A stretch of 64,000 nucleotides of DNA from Mauremys mutica (Eukaryota > Chordata > Testudines > Geoemydidae): the NCBI RefSeq assembly GCF_020497125.1, contig NC_059082.1:19891965-19955964 (forward strand), written 5' to 3'. The notes beneath the pieces are model-generated. The model was not told the DNA's origin, did no database searches, and was given only the letters and a program-made list of their open reading frames with translations. A program made the translations under genes and the position numbers. Below are positions 45,605-57,343 of the stretch, in pieces (within the stretch, counting starts at the first letter, position 1; the number at the start of each line of letters is the position of its first letter).

Positions 45605-46264
45605 TAGCTAGGCAGTAGATGCTGTATTTGCTCTGCAGGAAGCCTGTGCTGCTTTGAGCACTTGGCATGTGACAATCAACATAGATTGGTTTTAATTTGA
45701 TCTCTTTGGTTGGGCTCCTTGTTGCTTAGATTTTGTGTGGCCATCCCCTGGCTGGCTTCCTACTCACAGGATGTGCTGAAGTTATATCACCAGCTGTCAC
45801 TGCAAATCTGTGGGGTTCTTAGTGTGTTGATTTCCTATCTGCTACTTCTTCTTAAGGGTGTCTGCATGTCCTTCCAGTATATGGCTAGTTCTGTAGCTTC
45901 TTGTTGGCCTCAAATAGCAGGCCCAAGAAACCTGTTACCTCTATTACATATGGAACTCTCCCTTAGTAAAGCGGTTCTAGTGTTGTTTGTGAACAGGGTT
46001 AATTTGACAGCAGTACTGTCATATCCGCAGAAGGGGCATATACAGTGCAAACTTTACTCACAATGTGCCTTGTCCATAGGCCTCAACTTGGGCCCACTAG
46101 GATGCAAAAGGGTAGCTGACTCTCCACACCTCTTCAATACTTGGCTTCTCTCTCTCTCCAAGTGACTGTTAAAAGTGCTGCTTAATGTGAACACATTTTC
46201 CCTTTTTGAACTGAAGTGAACTTGACTCATTTCACACTGGCTGGCGAGCAACCTTCGGATTTAT
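45605..46264. other. Intergenic region, part 2
   Basis: Unique sequence. A 151-codon open frame (45710-46165, +) has no recognisable domain or splice context, and I do not call it a gene. Confidence 0.6.
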
Positions 46265-46540
46265 GGGCTGATCTACACTGAAAACTTACATCAGCATCGC
46301 TACAGCTCTGAGATGTGAGAAATCCACACCGCTGAGAGACGACGATATGCTAACCTAACCCCAGGTGTAGACAGCGCTAGGTCAATGGAAGAATTCTTCC
46401 ACCAATCTAGCTACAGCCTCTCAGGGAGGTGGATGATCTGCAGCGAGAGGAGAAATCCTCCAATTGCCGTAGTGAGTGTCTACATGGAAGCGCCACAGAT
46501 GAGCCACTATAGATTTTTAAGTATAGAGATAGGCATAGCC
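46265..46540. mobile_element. Foldback DNA-transposon relic (first of an adjacent pair)
   Basis: It starts GGGCTGATCTACACTGAAAA, contains CAGCGCTAGGTCAATGGAAG and the self-complementary GAAGAATTCTTC, and ends near AGATAGGCATAGCC. This is a recurrent turtle repeat whose ends read 'GGxCTxxxCTACACT'. It has no coding capacity and several mutations. Confidence 0.7.
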
Positions 46541-46543
46541 AAA

Positions 46544-46798
46544 GGCTATATCTACACTACCACTTATGTCGATATAACTTATGTTGCGCAAGCGTGTGAA
46601 TAAACCACCCCCCTGAGCAAGGTAAGTTACACCAACCTCAGGGGAGTGGGTGGACAGCGCTATGTCGGTGGGAGTGCTTCTCCTGCTGCCGCCACTCATT
46701 ACATTCAGTAAATCACAGAAGAGCTCTCTCTTCTCAGCCTAGAGCAGCTACACAAGAGCGTTTACTGTGGCGCAGCTGCAAGCTGTCTAGTGTAGCCA
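46544..46798. mobile_element. Foldback DNA-transposon relic (second of the pair)
   Basis: It begins GGCTATATCTACACTACCAC and ends GCTGTCTAGTGTAGCCAT, which are inverted repeats of each other. TTATGTCGATATAACTTATG lies inside. The outer ends are similar to those of the preceding element, suggesting a related family inserted three bases away. Confidence 0.75.
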
Positions 46799-47468
46799 TC
46801 AGCTTAGGCTTTTAGGTTACAGCTGCTGACTAGGGCTGGATTGAACTAGTGCTCGTAGGTGAATGTCTCCATCTCACTGCTGTTTCATTGCAGCTCTGTC
46901 CTACCGGACTATTTGTCAGTCTTTTTCCTAAAATGAAAAGGAGAACACCTGGTCTTAAGTGAAGTGTTGGGTTGGGTGGGCAGGAAATGTGGCTGTGAGG
47001 CCAGAAGGATTAGAAACTCTCCTTCAGTTCCAGCTTTGCCTAACTCAGCTCACCAAAGCCTCATGCGTGCACCCTCCACCAGCAGTGTCTGCTTTGCAAA
47101 TCATTTCACCTTTAGCAACTGGCTTCAGTCACATTCTACATTTCCAATCTAAATAATCCTAGTTCTTGCAATCTCCTCCTATGACTACTCCATTACACTT
47201 CTAACAATCTCTGTTGCCCACTCTCAAACTTCTCAGTTTCAACTATATTTCTAGAGAATATATCATTTTCAGTTGGTTTATGGTGAGGGGAACCAAACTA
47301 GATGCAGATTAAAATGTCAAAAGTGCCCAAGTGTCATTTTCAAAAGAGACACAGGCTTTTGAAAATTTGACTTACAATCACTGCTGACTGACCGTGTGTC
47401 TTCAGCCCATGTGATCAGTCCCGTGGCTGTATGAAATCAGAAACTTAACCGATACTTATATAGTACAG

Positions 47469-47728
47469 CAAAAACAGCAAGGAGTCCTTGTGGCTCCTTA
47501 GAGACTAACACATTTATTTGGGGATAAGCTTTCGTGGGCTATAACCCACTTCATCAGATGCATGGAGTGAAAAAAAGTAGGTGGGTATAAATATACAGCA
47601 CATGAACAAATGGGAGTTGCCTTGCCAAGTGGAGGGTGGGGTCAGTGTTAAGGAGGCCAGTTCAGTTAGGGTGGATGTGGTCCATTCTCAACAGTTGACA
47701 AGAAGGGGTGAATATCAACAGAGGGAAA
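47469..47728 (-). mobile_element. Interspersed retroelement fragment, possibly Penelope-like
   Basis: The plus strand reads AAAACAGCAAGGAGTCCTTG, TTAGAGACTAACACATTTAT, GGGATAAGCTTTCGTGGGC, then CATCAGATGCATGGAGTG, GGGAGTTGCCTTGCCAAGTG and ACAGTTGACAAGAAGGGGTG. I recall this as a common repeat of turtles. On the minus strand CTGATGA, an AGTGGG/CCCAC stem and GAAAG form a hammerhead-like core (47529-47557). Penelope-like elements are known to carry hammerhead ribozymes, hence the tentative class. The deleted copy at 32200-32276 is the same family. Confidence 0.6.
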
Positions 47729-48090
47729 GCACAATTGGCTTTTTACTGAATTGCAATGATGGAAAAATACATGGAACCAATATCAAACAGTTGAAAGAAT
47801 ATTTTATGTATATATGGGGCGGGGTGCGGGGGAGAACTTCCACTCTCCTGAAGCCATACCTGTAAGGTAAGCTGCAATAGAAATAAAACCGCAGTGGGTT
47901 AAACCTTTCAATAACTAGATTTGAAAAAGAGTTGCGGGCACACATTATAAGAAACAGACTCCATTGAATTGAAACTCCATCAGTGCTCGGGGGGGAAATG
48001 TTGTGAATTTTAATAAATTGCTAGTTACAAAGTAAATAAAGATTTCGGCTATCATTCTATAGCAGAATTCTGTGGTATTTTGTCCTAAGT

Positions 48091-48205
48091 CAGTGGTTAG
48101 ACCCCTGGGGATCTACAGAGAGTCTAAGGTTTCCAAAGGGATCCACACCTGCATTCAACATTTCTTAGGAATCTGAAAATGAAAAAAAGGTTGAAGACTG
48201 CTGTT
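48091..48205 (-). mobile_element. Old hAT-type MITE, longer relative of 13489-13587
   Basis: It begins CAGTGGTTAGACCCC and ends GGTTGAAGACTGCTG; the minus strand contains GTGGATCCCTTTGGAAACCT, matching the GTGCGGACCCCTTTGGAAAT interior of the 99-bp element. Termini are diverged and no clear target duplication remains, so it is older. Confidence 0.7.
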
Positions 48206-49642
48206 AACCATGCATATCAGTGAGGAAGCAAAAGTGTTTAGGTTTTCCCCTGCATTGAGACAGCTGTCTCACACGCCCCATGACTGTATTAACTCTGCTT
48301 TTGCTATATGCAGCCAAGATAAAAAGTCCTCAGGGTTTGCCTGTTTCACTCAAGCTGCTAATTCATGTCTCCTCATTAACTAATCCCTTCACGTTATTCC
48401 CTCACATTCACCAGGTTTTAATGCACATTTCCAAAAATTTAAAACTGTCTTGTTAGACGCTGCACTCTAGCAGAAATACAGGATATTTGTGCATTGATTA
48501 CAAGACATGTGTAATGCTGCTTTTAACCTTCTCCTGGTGCATGTGAGAATATAACCACTGCTTACATGTGCTTTGCATTCACAAGTCGATGAATGTGATT
48601 GTAGTGAGTGTGTGGGTGAGACAGAGAATTAATATGAGAAAATGCTTGCGACAGGAAACATCCGCTGCAGTTTAAGCTGTCTTGGGGAAGAGGTCAATAA
48701 ACCCTATTCAGTCTGAGTGCTTCTGTCCATGTTAGTACAAACATGTACCGCTGGTGCGGAGACTACATAGAGACATGATGTTTGGCCAGCTGAGGAAGAT
48801 AGAAGTAATATTTTCACTATCTGCTCTACTAACATTGGGATGGCCAGACCTACATTCCATATGATCTTATCCCCCTGAAAGTAGCACCCTCCAAAGGGCA
48901 CTTCTGGGACTGTCATAACATATGCCACTCCAGATGGGCACTTCAATTGAAAATCTCCCCTACATAACACGCCTTAGAGATGTAACTTGGCACTATATTG
49001 TTTCCCACTTTCCAGCCTCTTGATAGGACTATGAAGAGGGGTTTGTGGGCAGATAAGTAATGCAGGTCACATTAATGCCTGCCCATTTCCACCTGTGTAT
49101 AAAATGCAATTTTTATATAGCTAGTGTTACATTAACTGAAATTCTTCTTTGGGTGTCCTTCACCCTCTGCTATAAGAACAGCTTGCTAGAATGCTAACCC
49201 TAAAGGGACCAATCTAACTATCCTTGCCTGCCCCCAAGGCTGCTGGAGATAAGGTGTAATGTTCCAAGCACAGTGTTGGTAGTCCCCAGAAGAGCTGATA
49301 GTACTGAAATGTTGTAGAAGTGTTATGTTTGCTCTTGTAAAGAAATGTGCTGTGCACGATAGATTTAAGCAATGGAACTCCCAGCTCCTTGATGAAATGG
49401 AAGTAAGTAGTTTAAAGTTGAAAACATTGGATGCACATTTCTGAATTGGAGCCGCTGCAGATGACCCTAGCCAGGATAGGATTACAACGGCTATCTATTG
49501 TTGTGCATCAGAGCATAGGTGGATCATCAGCAAAAGCCATTAGGATCTTCTTTCCTAGCATAACACAGAATATCTCTTGGCAATTTTACACCACCTTGGC
49601 ACAGTATCAAAGGCAGGATAACAGTGTAGAAGAAAGATTGAT

Positions 49643-50036
49643 CTAGCCAATAAGAACATAAGAATGGCCATACTGGGTCAGACCAAAGGTCCACCTAGCC
49701 CCAGAGGGAATGAATAGAACAGGTAATCATCAAGTGATCCATCCCGTCGCCCATTCCTAGCTTCTGGCAAACAGAGGCTAGGGACACCATTCCTGTCCAT
49801 CCTGGCTAATAGCCATTGATGGACCAATGCTCCATGAACTTATCTAGTTCTTTTTTGAACTCTGTTATAGTCTTGGCTGTCACAATATCCTCTGGCAAGG
49901 AGTTCCACAGGTTGACTGTGTGTTGTGTGGAAAAATACTTCCTTTTGTTTGTTTTAAACCTGCTGCCTATTAATTTCATTTGGTGACCCCTAGTTCTTGT
50001 GTTATGAGAAGGAGTAAATAACACTTTATATTCTTA
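49643..50036 (-). mobile_element. CR1 LINE 3' end, antisense
   Basis: The plus strand starts AAGAACATAAGAATGGCCAT with ACTGGGTCAGACCAAAGGTC, the antisense CR1 3' terminus. It runs to GTGTTATGAGAAGGAGTAAA. The minus strand at 49806-50024 is open for 72 codons and reads as CR1 reverse-transcriptase C-terminus ([20 protein letters not shown]). A 5' truncation removes the rest. Confidence 0.92.
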
Positions 50037-53000
50037 AGGCGGAGTTTCTGTTCTTCGTAGGCACATTTCCTCTAGTGAAACTGCAATATGCACATACATT
50101 TAGCTGGGTTCTGGTTCAATGAGTTTACAGTATTATAATACAGACAGCACAGGAATCTGTTACAAAACCGCCACAGGCAATCCAAGCGGAATACCTAGAC
50201 TACAAGGATGTTCTTATTGCCTGAGAAAATGAGTCCTGATAGAGGCTTCAGGAAATATGCACCACTTCATTAAAGCAGACCCCAGCCAAGAAAATTGGAA
50301 AATTGTATTGTCCTCTGTTTCCGAGCAAGGGTTTGGCTTCCTCCCAGCAGGCCTCAGGAACTGGAGTGCAATGAGCTGCAGCATCATGCCATAACCTCCC
50401 TGTGACACGAACAGAGGAGACCAATGTGAACCAGAGTGGTGTGCGAGAGACACAGCCTCCTTTTATACTTTAAACAAGACTGCAGGCTCCATTTTGCCAA
50501 TGCTAAAAGGCCCTTTGTGCTCCCTGGTGGTCAGAGGCCGACCGCCCGCTAGTTTGAAACTGCAGCCTTGCCTTGAGAAGAGAGCTCTCTAACTGAAACG
50601 CACAATGTTGTTTTTCCTCCCACAAGGGCTAATGTTTCTTTTCCTGCTGCAGTTTTGTTCTGGCTCTTGCTACCAAACTTCTATTTCTTCTTGTGCCTGC
50701 AAACAGGGCTTTTTAACAATTCTATTGTGCTCTGGAGCTCTGTGGCTCTGAGAAGTGGTCAGCTATTATACCTCCTACATACACCTTAATCCCACTCAAT
50801 GGTGCCACCAGCTAGGTAAGTGCTGGTTAATGCTGCTTCCTTTCTCTAGCACCATGGGGGGGAGGGGAAATCAGACTTTCAAAGTCTTGTCATGTATGAC
50901 TCAGGCATTATTAGGAGGCTCGGCCTTCAGGGAAATGGGACAATTCTCACCGCCCCTATGTCAACAAACATGATTTGCTGAGATGCTGATGTTTGTGTTC
51001 CATGTATCAGGGTTAGGAGTGGGGGGAGGGGGTTGGACAATTTCATCATAACCCCCTCCTTCTGGAGCGTGTCACCTTATGTAATATTCTACCAGCAGAA
51101 AAGTCTTAGGGGGCCAGTGCATATCCCTGGCCCTCTGAAAGAAAGTCTGTGTGTCATTGCTCCCCAGGAGTTGGGGGGGTGTGTGCATGTGTGTGTAAGA
51201 TACAGGCGATGCTAAAGCTCAGCAGGTCTCCCTCTTGGATTTTTCAGTTTCTGCAGGACTAGAACCATCGGCGTTGGCGGGAAGGTGCATGAAACTGGCC
51301 CTAGTATTTCAGTTAGCTGTTTATTGCCACCAGCCCCTCCCTCTTGTTTTGCTACCTTGCTCCCATGTAATCTCTGAAACTGCCCTTCACAGGAATCCTA
51401 CCTCATTTGTGTCAGGAGGGGACGTGCACACTTGTGAGCTGTCTACACTAATTTCCCATTGCTGCTGACGTTGGTTCAGCTCCATCGGTGTTAACAAGGT
51501 TGGGAGCTGTCGTAGGATGAGTCACCAGTGTTTTTAATGCCAGCCACGTAATGGTGCTCAGGCTAGATCTGACTGAAGTGACCTGCCTACATTAGGGTTC
51601 ATGTTACTAAACCCAGTGCAAGTGAATTGGTTTTAGCAGCGGTGAGGAAGGTTTAGAGTCTGTTTCTAGTGTATGCAAGGCCTGAACGCAGTCTGCCCAG
51701 CTCTCATTCCCTCTCCTGCTTACTCTGAGCCCTGCCTTGGTTGGTGAGCCCTCTGGCCTGAATCCCTCTCCAACCTCATCCATTCCAACACCCTCATTCA
51801 CTATCCCATCCTTTCTCTTGCTGATTTGCCTCAGCGCCCCACCCCTACTAGAAATATCTGAGCACTTTCAAAACAGAAGTAACAATTGTGTCTCTTCCTC
51901 TTGTATTCGGCAGGAGGCCAGTACAGAGAACTTGGCACTGGGGTTATGTGGTGATGGTGACATGTTGCTAAGCAGACAGGCTGCTGTGTTTTGTACCAGT
52001 GTGAGCTATTTCTGTGGCTGTGGCTTCATTCTAGATGGAGCAAGCTGCAATAATTACGCCTGCCCTGGGCTGTATATGATCGCATGGGGTGCAATCTCCA
52101 GGCCAGCTGCAGGTGGAACTGGGCATCTCTTGCTACTATGGCTCATTAGCCATCTGGTAGCACTGAGGAAGCCAAAAGGACCATGGGACTGGGTCTGTCC
52201 TGTAAATATTTATATGATGCTAGTGCCCAAAGAGCCCAACTGGGATTAGAGCCCTGCTGCGTGAAAGAGTGCTCAGACACAGAAAAGAGACCATCCCTGT
52301 CCCAAAGGGCTGGCTATTTAGATTGTAAACAGGGGCCCTGATCTCCACTGAGGCCTCTATGTGCATAAAAATAACAGAGGTGGTCAGGGAGCCCTGCGGC
52401 TCCTCCCCCAACCCTTTCCAGACCAGTGGCCATGAGTAGGGGGAGCCCCAGATGCCAATGTAGGGTAACTGCCTTGTCTGTGCATAGGGGGCTTAGCCAT
52501 AACACATATGCAGCTTAGGATGGAACATTACCATCTAGACTGGATTTGAACTGATGACCTTGCAGGGAAAGCCTCCATGGCTCTTTCCCAAGCTCCTGTA
52601 GCACCCTTTGCACAGTGGCTGATAAATGCAGAAAGTCCCTGGGTTTTTTTCCGTACCCGATTGGCTCTGTGATGTCTGATCCTGTCCAGTACAATCAGAT
52701 CCAACCGGATCAAATGCATCTTGGATAAGTGCATTGCACTCGAGATTTGGGGCTCTCGCAAAGCTTTCCTGCCCTAGAACTGTACCATTAAGATCAATCT
52801 GACTTTGGTGTCTGCCCTCTGGTGGCTGCTGGCAGGGTCTCTGAGCTGTACTGTAAGTTCGTGTTCTGTTACCCTGCCATTGATTACGATGGGCTTTTTT
52901 TCTTAATAGGCCTGTTTCCATGCTTGCTCTGCAGCTTGGCAGGGAGAGGCTAAGCAAGGTCAGGCTGATGACTGAGCTAAACCAACCAGCAGACTCTTGC

Positions 53001-54137
53001 ATACCTCATCTTGCCTGCTCTTCCTACCCAACTGACATCGCAGAGAGGGCTGGACTCAGGCAAGGCAGGCATGTAGACACGCTATGACACAGGGGCCCAC
53101 CTTGGTTCTGCTCCCACATTGTGGCATGGCCTTCTAGCAGCAGCAGCAGCAGCAGCAGCATGACACTCCTCCCAGGAGCAGTAGGTTGGATCTGTTGGAT
53201 GGGCGGGCAGAGCCCATTGCACTCAGTGCCTAAAGAGGTCTTCAAAAAATGTGTGTGTGTGGGGGGAGCTCTTCACCCACCCACCCCCATCCCAGGCCTC
53301 CTGCTGCAGAAAGGCCGGGAGGAGCAGAGAACCAATCCCCTTGCTTGCAGGAGGGGAGAGGAGATGAGGAGGTGGAGCTGCCCTGCACTGCTGGGCTCCT
53401 GTGAGAACAGCTTCAGCTCCCAAGGGGAGGGGGAAGGAGCTCTGCCTGCCTCCTCCAGCAATTCTGGTTGTCTGCTCTACCTCAGGAGGTGGGGAAGTGG
53501 AGAATACCCCACCAGGCAGGGCTGAAACGTGCAGCCCTCAGCCATCTGGCTGGGCTGGAAGTGCAGAAATGTTGTTTGTTCTATCTGTGACCATTTGCAA
53601 CTAGGCACTCTTTACACACTGGATGGGCATTTCTCTTCCTGCCAAAATCAGAGTCCTCTACTGAGGTGATATGGCAGACTCCCTCCCGCCCCCACCCGAG
53701 CAGAGCGTCTTGGCGTTAACACCTCATAGAAGTGCATGGGGCCATTCCCAGCTCTGAGCTATTGTTTCAGGCTCTCTGCAGACTCAGGCAGGCATCATGG
53801 CAGCAGCTGTGCCTGGGTATTGTTTACCAGGTTTTCTTTGCAATCATGAGGGCTAGACTCTTTTGACTCCAGGAGCTGGAACTCAGGCGTGGCGTGTCTG
53901 TGCATTAATCCAGCCCAGTCTGCTACTGTCTGTGGATGGAAAGTATGTGACAGCCAATGGAAAAGGCAGTTTTCAGAAGCTGTTAGAAAGTGATATGCCT
54001 TAGTGTATGATAAGCCAATGAGAGTTTGTTCTGCTGGTGTAATGGGCCTATCTTGGCATTTTATTGGTTGGGCAACTGTGCAGTCCTTTGATAGTGTGGA
54101 CCAACACAGCAGCCCCTCCCAGCTCATGCAGTTCATG
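50037..54137. other. Intergenic region, part 4
   Basis: About 4.1 kb with higher GC in places (51.0-53.5 kb). It holds (AGC)n at 53136-53160, a TG/G run near 53250-53270, and possible LINE-tail sequence at 52190-52250. The longest open frames (170 codons at 51737-52249, 155 codons at 52535-53002 on the minus strand) show no recognisable family and no splice context. Confidence 0.6.
53136..53160 (+). repeat. (AGC)n trinucleotide microsatellite
   Basis: Eight uninterrupted AGC units in intergenic sequence. It would encode a Ser or Gln run in an open frame, but that frame has no other support. Confidence 0.95.
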
Positions 54138-54237
54138 AAAACTCAACAGATCAGAACCATAGTGTTAATCTATGTAGCTCCATTTACATCAATGGAGTTG
54201 CACCGACTTACACCTGCTGAGGATCTGTCCTATAAGA
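54138..54237. repeat. Short palindromic repeat fragment
   Basis: CATTTACATCAATGGAGTTG followed by CACCGACTTACACCTGCTGA matches part of a short self-complementary repeat frequent in sauropsid DNA ('...CATTGAAGTCAATGGAG...' core). Borders are uncertain. Confidence 0.45.
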
Positions 54238-54645
54238 TCTTCATTTTCATTTTGCAAATGCTTCTAAAAACTGGAGTGACCAGTGATGCAAACACAGTCA
54301 CTGCATCACTTGGGCGGAGTCCTAAAATAGTGTCTAAAGCAAAGAACTGAGAGGACAGATACTAATGCTATAAGAGTTTCTTTGCACAAAGTGTACAATA
54401 CATATCAGCACTCCTCATTTGTCAGCACCAAAAGGTAGAAAGGGCTTAGAAGCCTTTATTCAATATAATTCTTCATGAGGAGTTAGACATTGTTTTAACT
54501 GGCAGTTTGGCTTGGTTTTGTCAGAGTTTGGTTTCAAAACGATTGACGACTCCTCCTGAAACGGGTTGATTTAAATGAAGCAGTTGTCCCCTGGAGCCAG
54601 TATTGCTCCAGTACTAGAATACAGCTCTTTAATTTTACCTCTCAA

Positions 54646-54807
54646 CAGGGCCCGGGCCCCGCAAGAGTTTTCCGGGGCCCCCGGAGCAAGTGAAGGACTC
54701 TGCTCCAGGGCCCCCGAAAAACTCTCGTGGGGGCCCCTGTGGTGCCTGGGGCAAATTGCCCCACTTGCCCCTCTTCTCCCTCCCCCCCCCTCCCCCGGGA
54801 GGCCCTG
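54646..54807. mobile_element. hAT-type element, 162 bp, exact 8-bp TSD
   Basis: Ends CAGGGCCCGGGCCCC and GGGAGGCCCTG are imperfect inverted repeats. The octamer CCTCTCAA is repeated exactly at 54638-54645 and 54808-54815. It is very GC-rich with a C-run; it contains CCGGGGCCCCCGG and TGGTGCCTGGGGCAAATTGC. Non-coding. Confidence 0.92.
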
Positions 54808-54815
54808 CCTCTCAA

Positions 54816-57343
54816 TCTACTATCCGGATTAATACTAGATGCCGTGAGACATGTGTAACCTGATGGCAGCATTGACTTATCTCTTTTCAGTAACCCCTAC
54901 GTTGTTAGTTCACTCCTGCTGTTGTATTCAAGAGGATCAGCTAGGAATCCAGTTCTCCCTAAGAGGGTACTCGTGGTTTATACAAATACACAGGAGAGAA
55001 GAATCAGGCTCAATATCATCATCTTAAAATTAATTTAATATTGAAAACTTGAAAAGTTAGTGATAAAGTGTCTCAAGCAGCTGATAGAACAGACTTGCTG
55101 AGTGGCAGGAATTGAGTTCTAACTGCATTTTCTCAAACCCTTTGAGTGTGAGGGTATGTCCACACAGCACACTGGGCCTGGGCTCTGACTCAGGTTTGAG
55201 CCTAAACCCTACTTCCGTCTGCACACAAATCAATCTGACCAGGGTCCTAACACCCTGCTAGCGAGGTGGGTCAGAACCGAGTCCTGCAGTGACTTGGGGC
55301 CATTTTGCAATTTTTCAGTATGGACAAGGTTTACAATGAAGAAGCTTGGACACTCAGCACTAGGCTTCAAACCACAGAGTCCACAAGCCCAGGTCTCTCA
55401 GACTCAGGTTTACAATGCAGTGTAGACACAGCCTGGGAGGGCTCAGCTGGGCAAATCTCTGCTCTTGGGCTTTTAATCATGGATATCAAGAGTGGTGTTG
55501 AGGCCCATATAAATGTTTTCAAGAGAGGTAGGAATTTGAAACAGGTTTGACAATAGCTATTTAAAAAGCTATGTGGTTTCTGTGAAGTAGCATTAGATGG
55601 TCCTGTTCTTATCCTATACAGTGATACTGGAGCTAGCATTTTAATGCATAAGATGTTTATCCATCATGATTTTATTACCATTGGTGAGTTTCAGTGCAAG
55701 CAGGTTTGAAGTGGAATAAAAATTCCACCCCTCTAATAGCAGAAATCTGTGTGTTTGGGGTAGTGACAGCAGGGGAGTCACCACAATACTTAATGAAATG
55801 TGAATGCCATCCTTTCTGAAGTTGAAATAATATCTGGATGCAGGTATTGCTTGAATACAACTGCACCATACATAAGTAAACACAAATGTTTCTATGAATT
55901 ATGTGCTCATTATTTCAGCAATTTGAGGAAAGATTACATTTTGCTTTATGTCATTACCTGTTCAGATTCTGGCTTCCTGTGTGCTTAGGCTTTTGCAGTT
56001 TTCATCATGTCTTTAGAGTAAATTTGATAGGCACAGGATGTTGCAATAAATCGGATATTGAACCAACAGTCAATTAAAAAAAAAAAGAACTCAGTTTCTA
56101 GGAAAGATGCATCACATCTTCCCACAGGAATCGTACCATATGTCCTAATATCAGTGGAACAATAGATTCAATTATTGGCTTCTGATGGTGCCTTGCAGAC
56201 ATAATAGCAAAATAGAATTTTTGCTATGTTCTGAGCAAAAATTGTATTAGACCTATGGATATTGTAACTACTGATGTGTTTGTCCATTCATTACAGGCAC
56301 ATTAAAAGTGTTCCCCCCCACCTTCCCAAAGTCATTTTTTTTCATGGCTACTCCTTTAGTGTATTTATGGTGTATGAGTCACCAGGCTTTCTTCTGATTG
56401 GATGAAAATTAAACACCCCTGGGACTGTCAGTCAGTTATAGCCATTCTCAGCTTCATTCACAGATTTATTAGCTTGCACACAGAGAAATTCATTCAGAAA
56501 ACTTCATTCACAAAAACGGCAACACACTCTTCAGAATTTTGAACAGAAAAATTCTGCTTAACGTGGCTTTTAAGGAAAAGCTAGAAATGACTTAAGGGCT
56601 GACAAAGAAGCTGCACGAAGATGATGATGATGAGTCTGGAGATTTGAAGTAAAATTGTGCTGGACCATACGAATATTGAGCGTATTTCTAGATTGCGATG
56701 CTGAATGATTTTAAAGACAAGAATTAGCAGGATTTGTATTAAGAACTGCTGACTACATTCAGAGAATTATTTTGCATGTTTTTTAAAATCATATTGTGTG
56801 AATAAAGAATGTGCAAATTGCAGAACCATGATTTTTCTTTCCAGTGGGGCAGCTGAATACAAAATGTTAAGAACAGGGCTTGTAAGGTATCTCTTTGGGT
56901 TCTTGCTAATCTAAAGATGCTTTTGAGATTCTAGCTATCTTGTATTGCTTTCTGTGGAATATTTTTTCTAGTCTTTACTGCAGCTAGAAATTCACCGTTA
57001 ATGATGCAGGCTATAACAGTGAGTGTTCAAAGCTGAGAATGATTTAGAGGCTTGCTTGCTTGTGGCAGAAGTGATTTTAGATATGGATAGCATCTCTTCA
57101 GATTAAACTGCTGTAGTATTGTTATACCTGTGTGTATGTTTCCTTTAGCATTACTTACAGATGACCATGCAGACTTAAGCTATGTTCATTATGAAAAATA
57201 AGCCACGTGTGAAGCAGTCAACAAAGAATATCCAATTGGCATCTGTTTTTAAAATGGTTTGACTTGCTTAATTTCCATGTCATTTCGCTACAAGAAGAAA
57301 GCCAATTTATGCAACAGTATCCAGTTACAGAACTTCCAAGGCT
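54816..57343. other. Intergenic region and upstream flank of SHC4
   Basis: 2.5 kb. It contains the DNA-transposon relic at 55152-55434 and a (GAT)n tract near 56617-56634; otherwise AT-rich unique sequence. SHC4 5' UTR and promoter may lie here, but there is no CpG island, TATA box or splice arrangement I can defend. Confidence 0.6.
55152..55434. mobile_element. DNA-transposon relic with TCTACAC-type ends
   Basis: It starts GGGTATGTCCACACAGCAC and ends GCAGTGTAGACACAGCC, diverged inverted repeats of the same general type as at 46265-46798. The interior has CTGACTCAGGTTTGAGCC and its near mirror CTCAGACTCAGGTTTAC. Non-coding. Confidence 0.65.

Larger units (their letters stand above)
46799..49642. 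other. Intergenic region, part 3
   Basis: Mostly unique sequence with the retroposed repeat at 47469-47728 and the old hAT-type relic at 48091-48205. No gene seen. Confidence 0.65.

Noticed and set aside
45710..46165. 151-codon plus-strand open frame in intergenic DNA
   Set aside because: Leu/Ser-rich with no family resemblance, no CpG island, and no splice signals in support. Could be tested by conservation, but not callable.
51737..52249. 170-codon plus-strand open frame
   Set aside because: Longest intergenic frame, but of mixed composition without motif, in a GC-richer stretch where several overlapping frames are open on both strands.
52535..53002. 155-codon minus-strand open frame
   Set aside because: No recognisable similarity, and overlapping frames in other phases are similarly open.
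53121..53525. 134-codon frame with a poly-Ser run
   Set aside because: The run is an AGC microsatellite and the rest is low-complexity GC-rich sequence.
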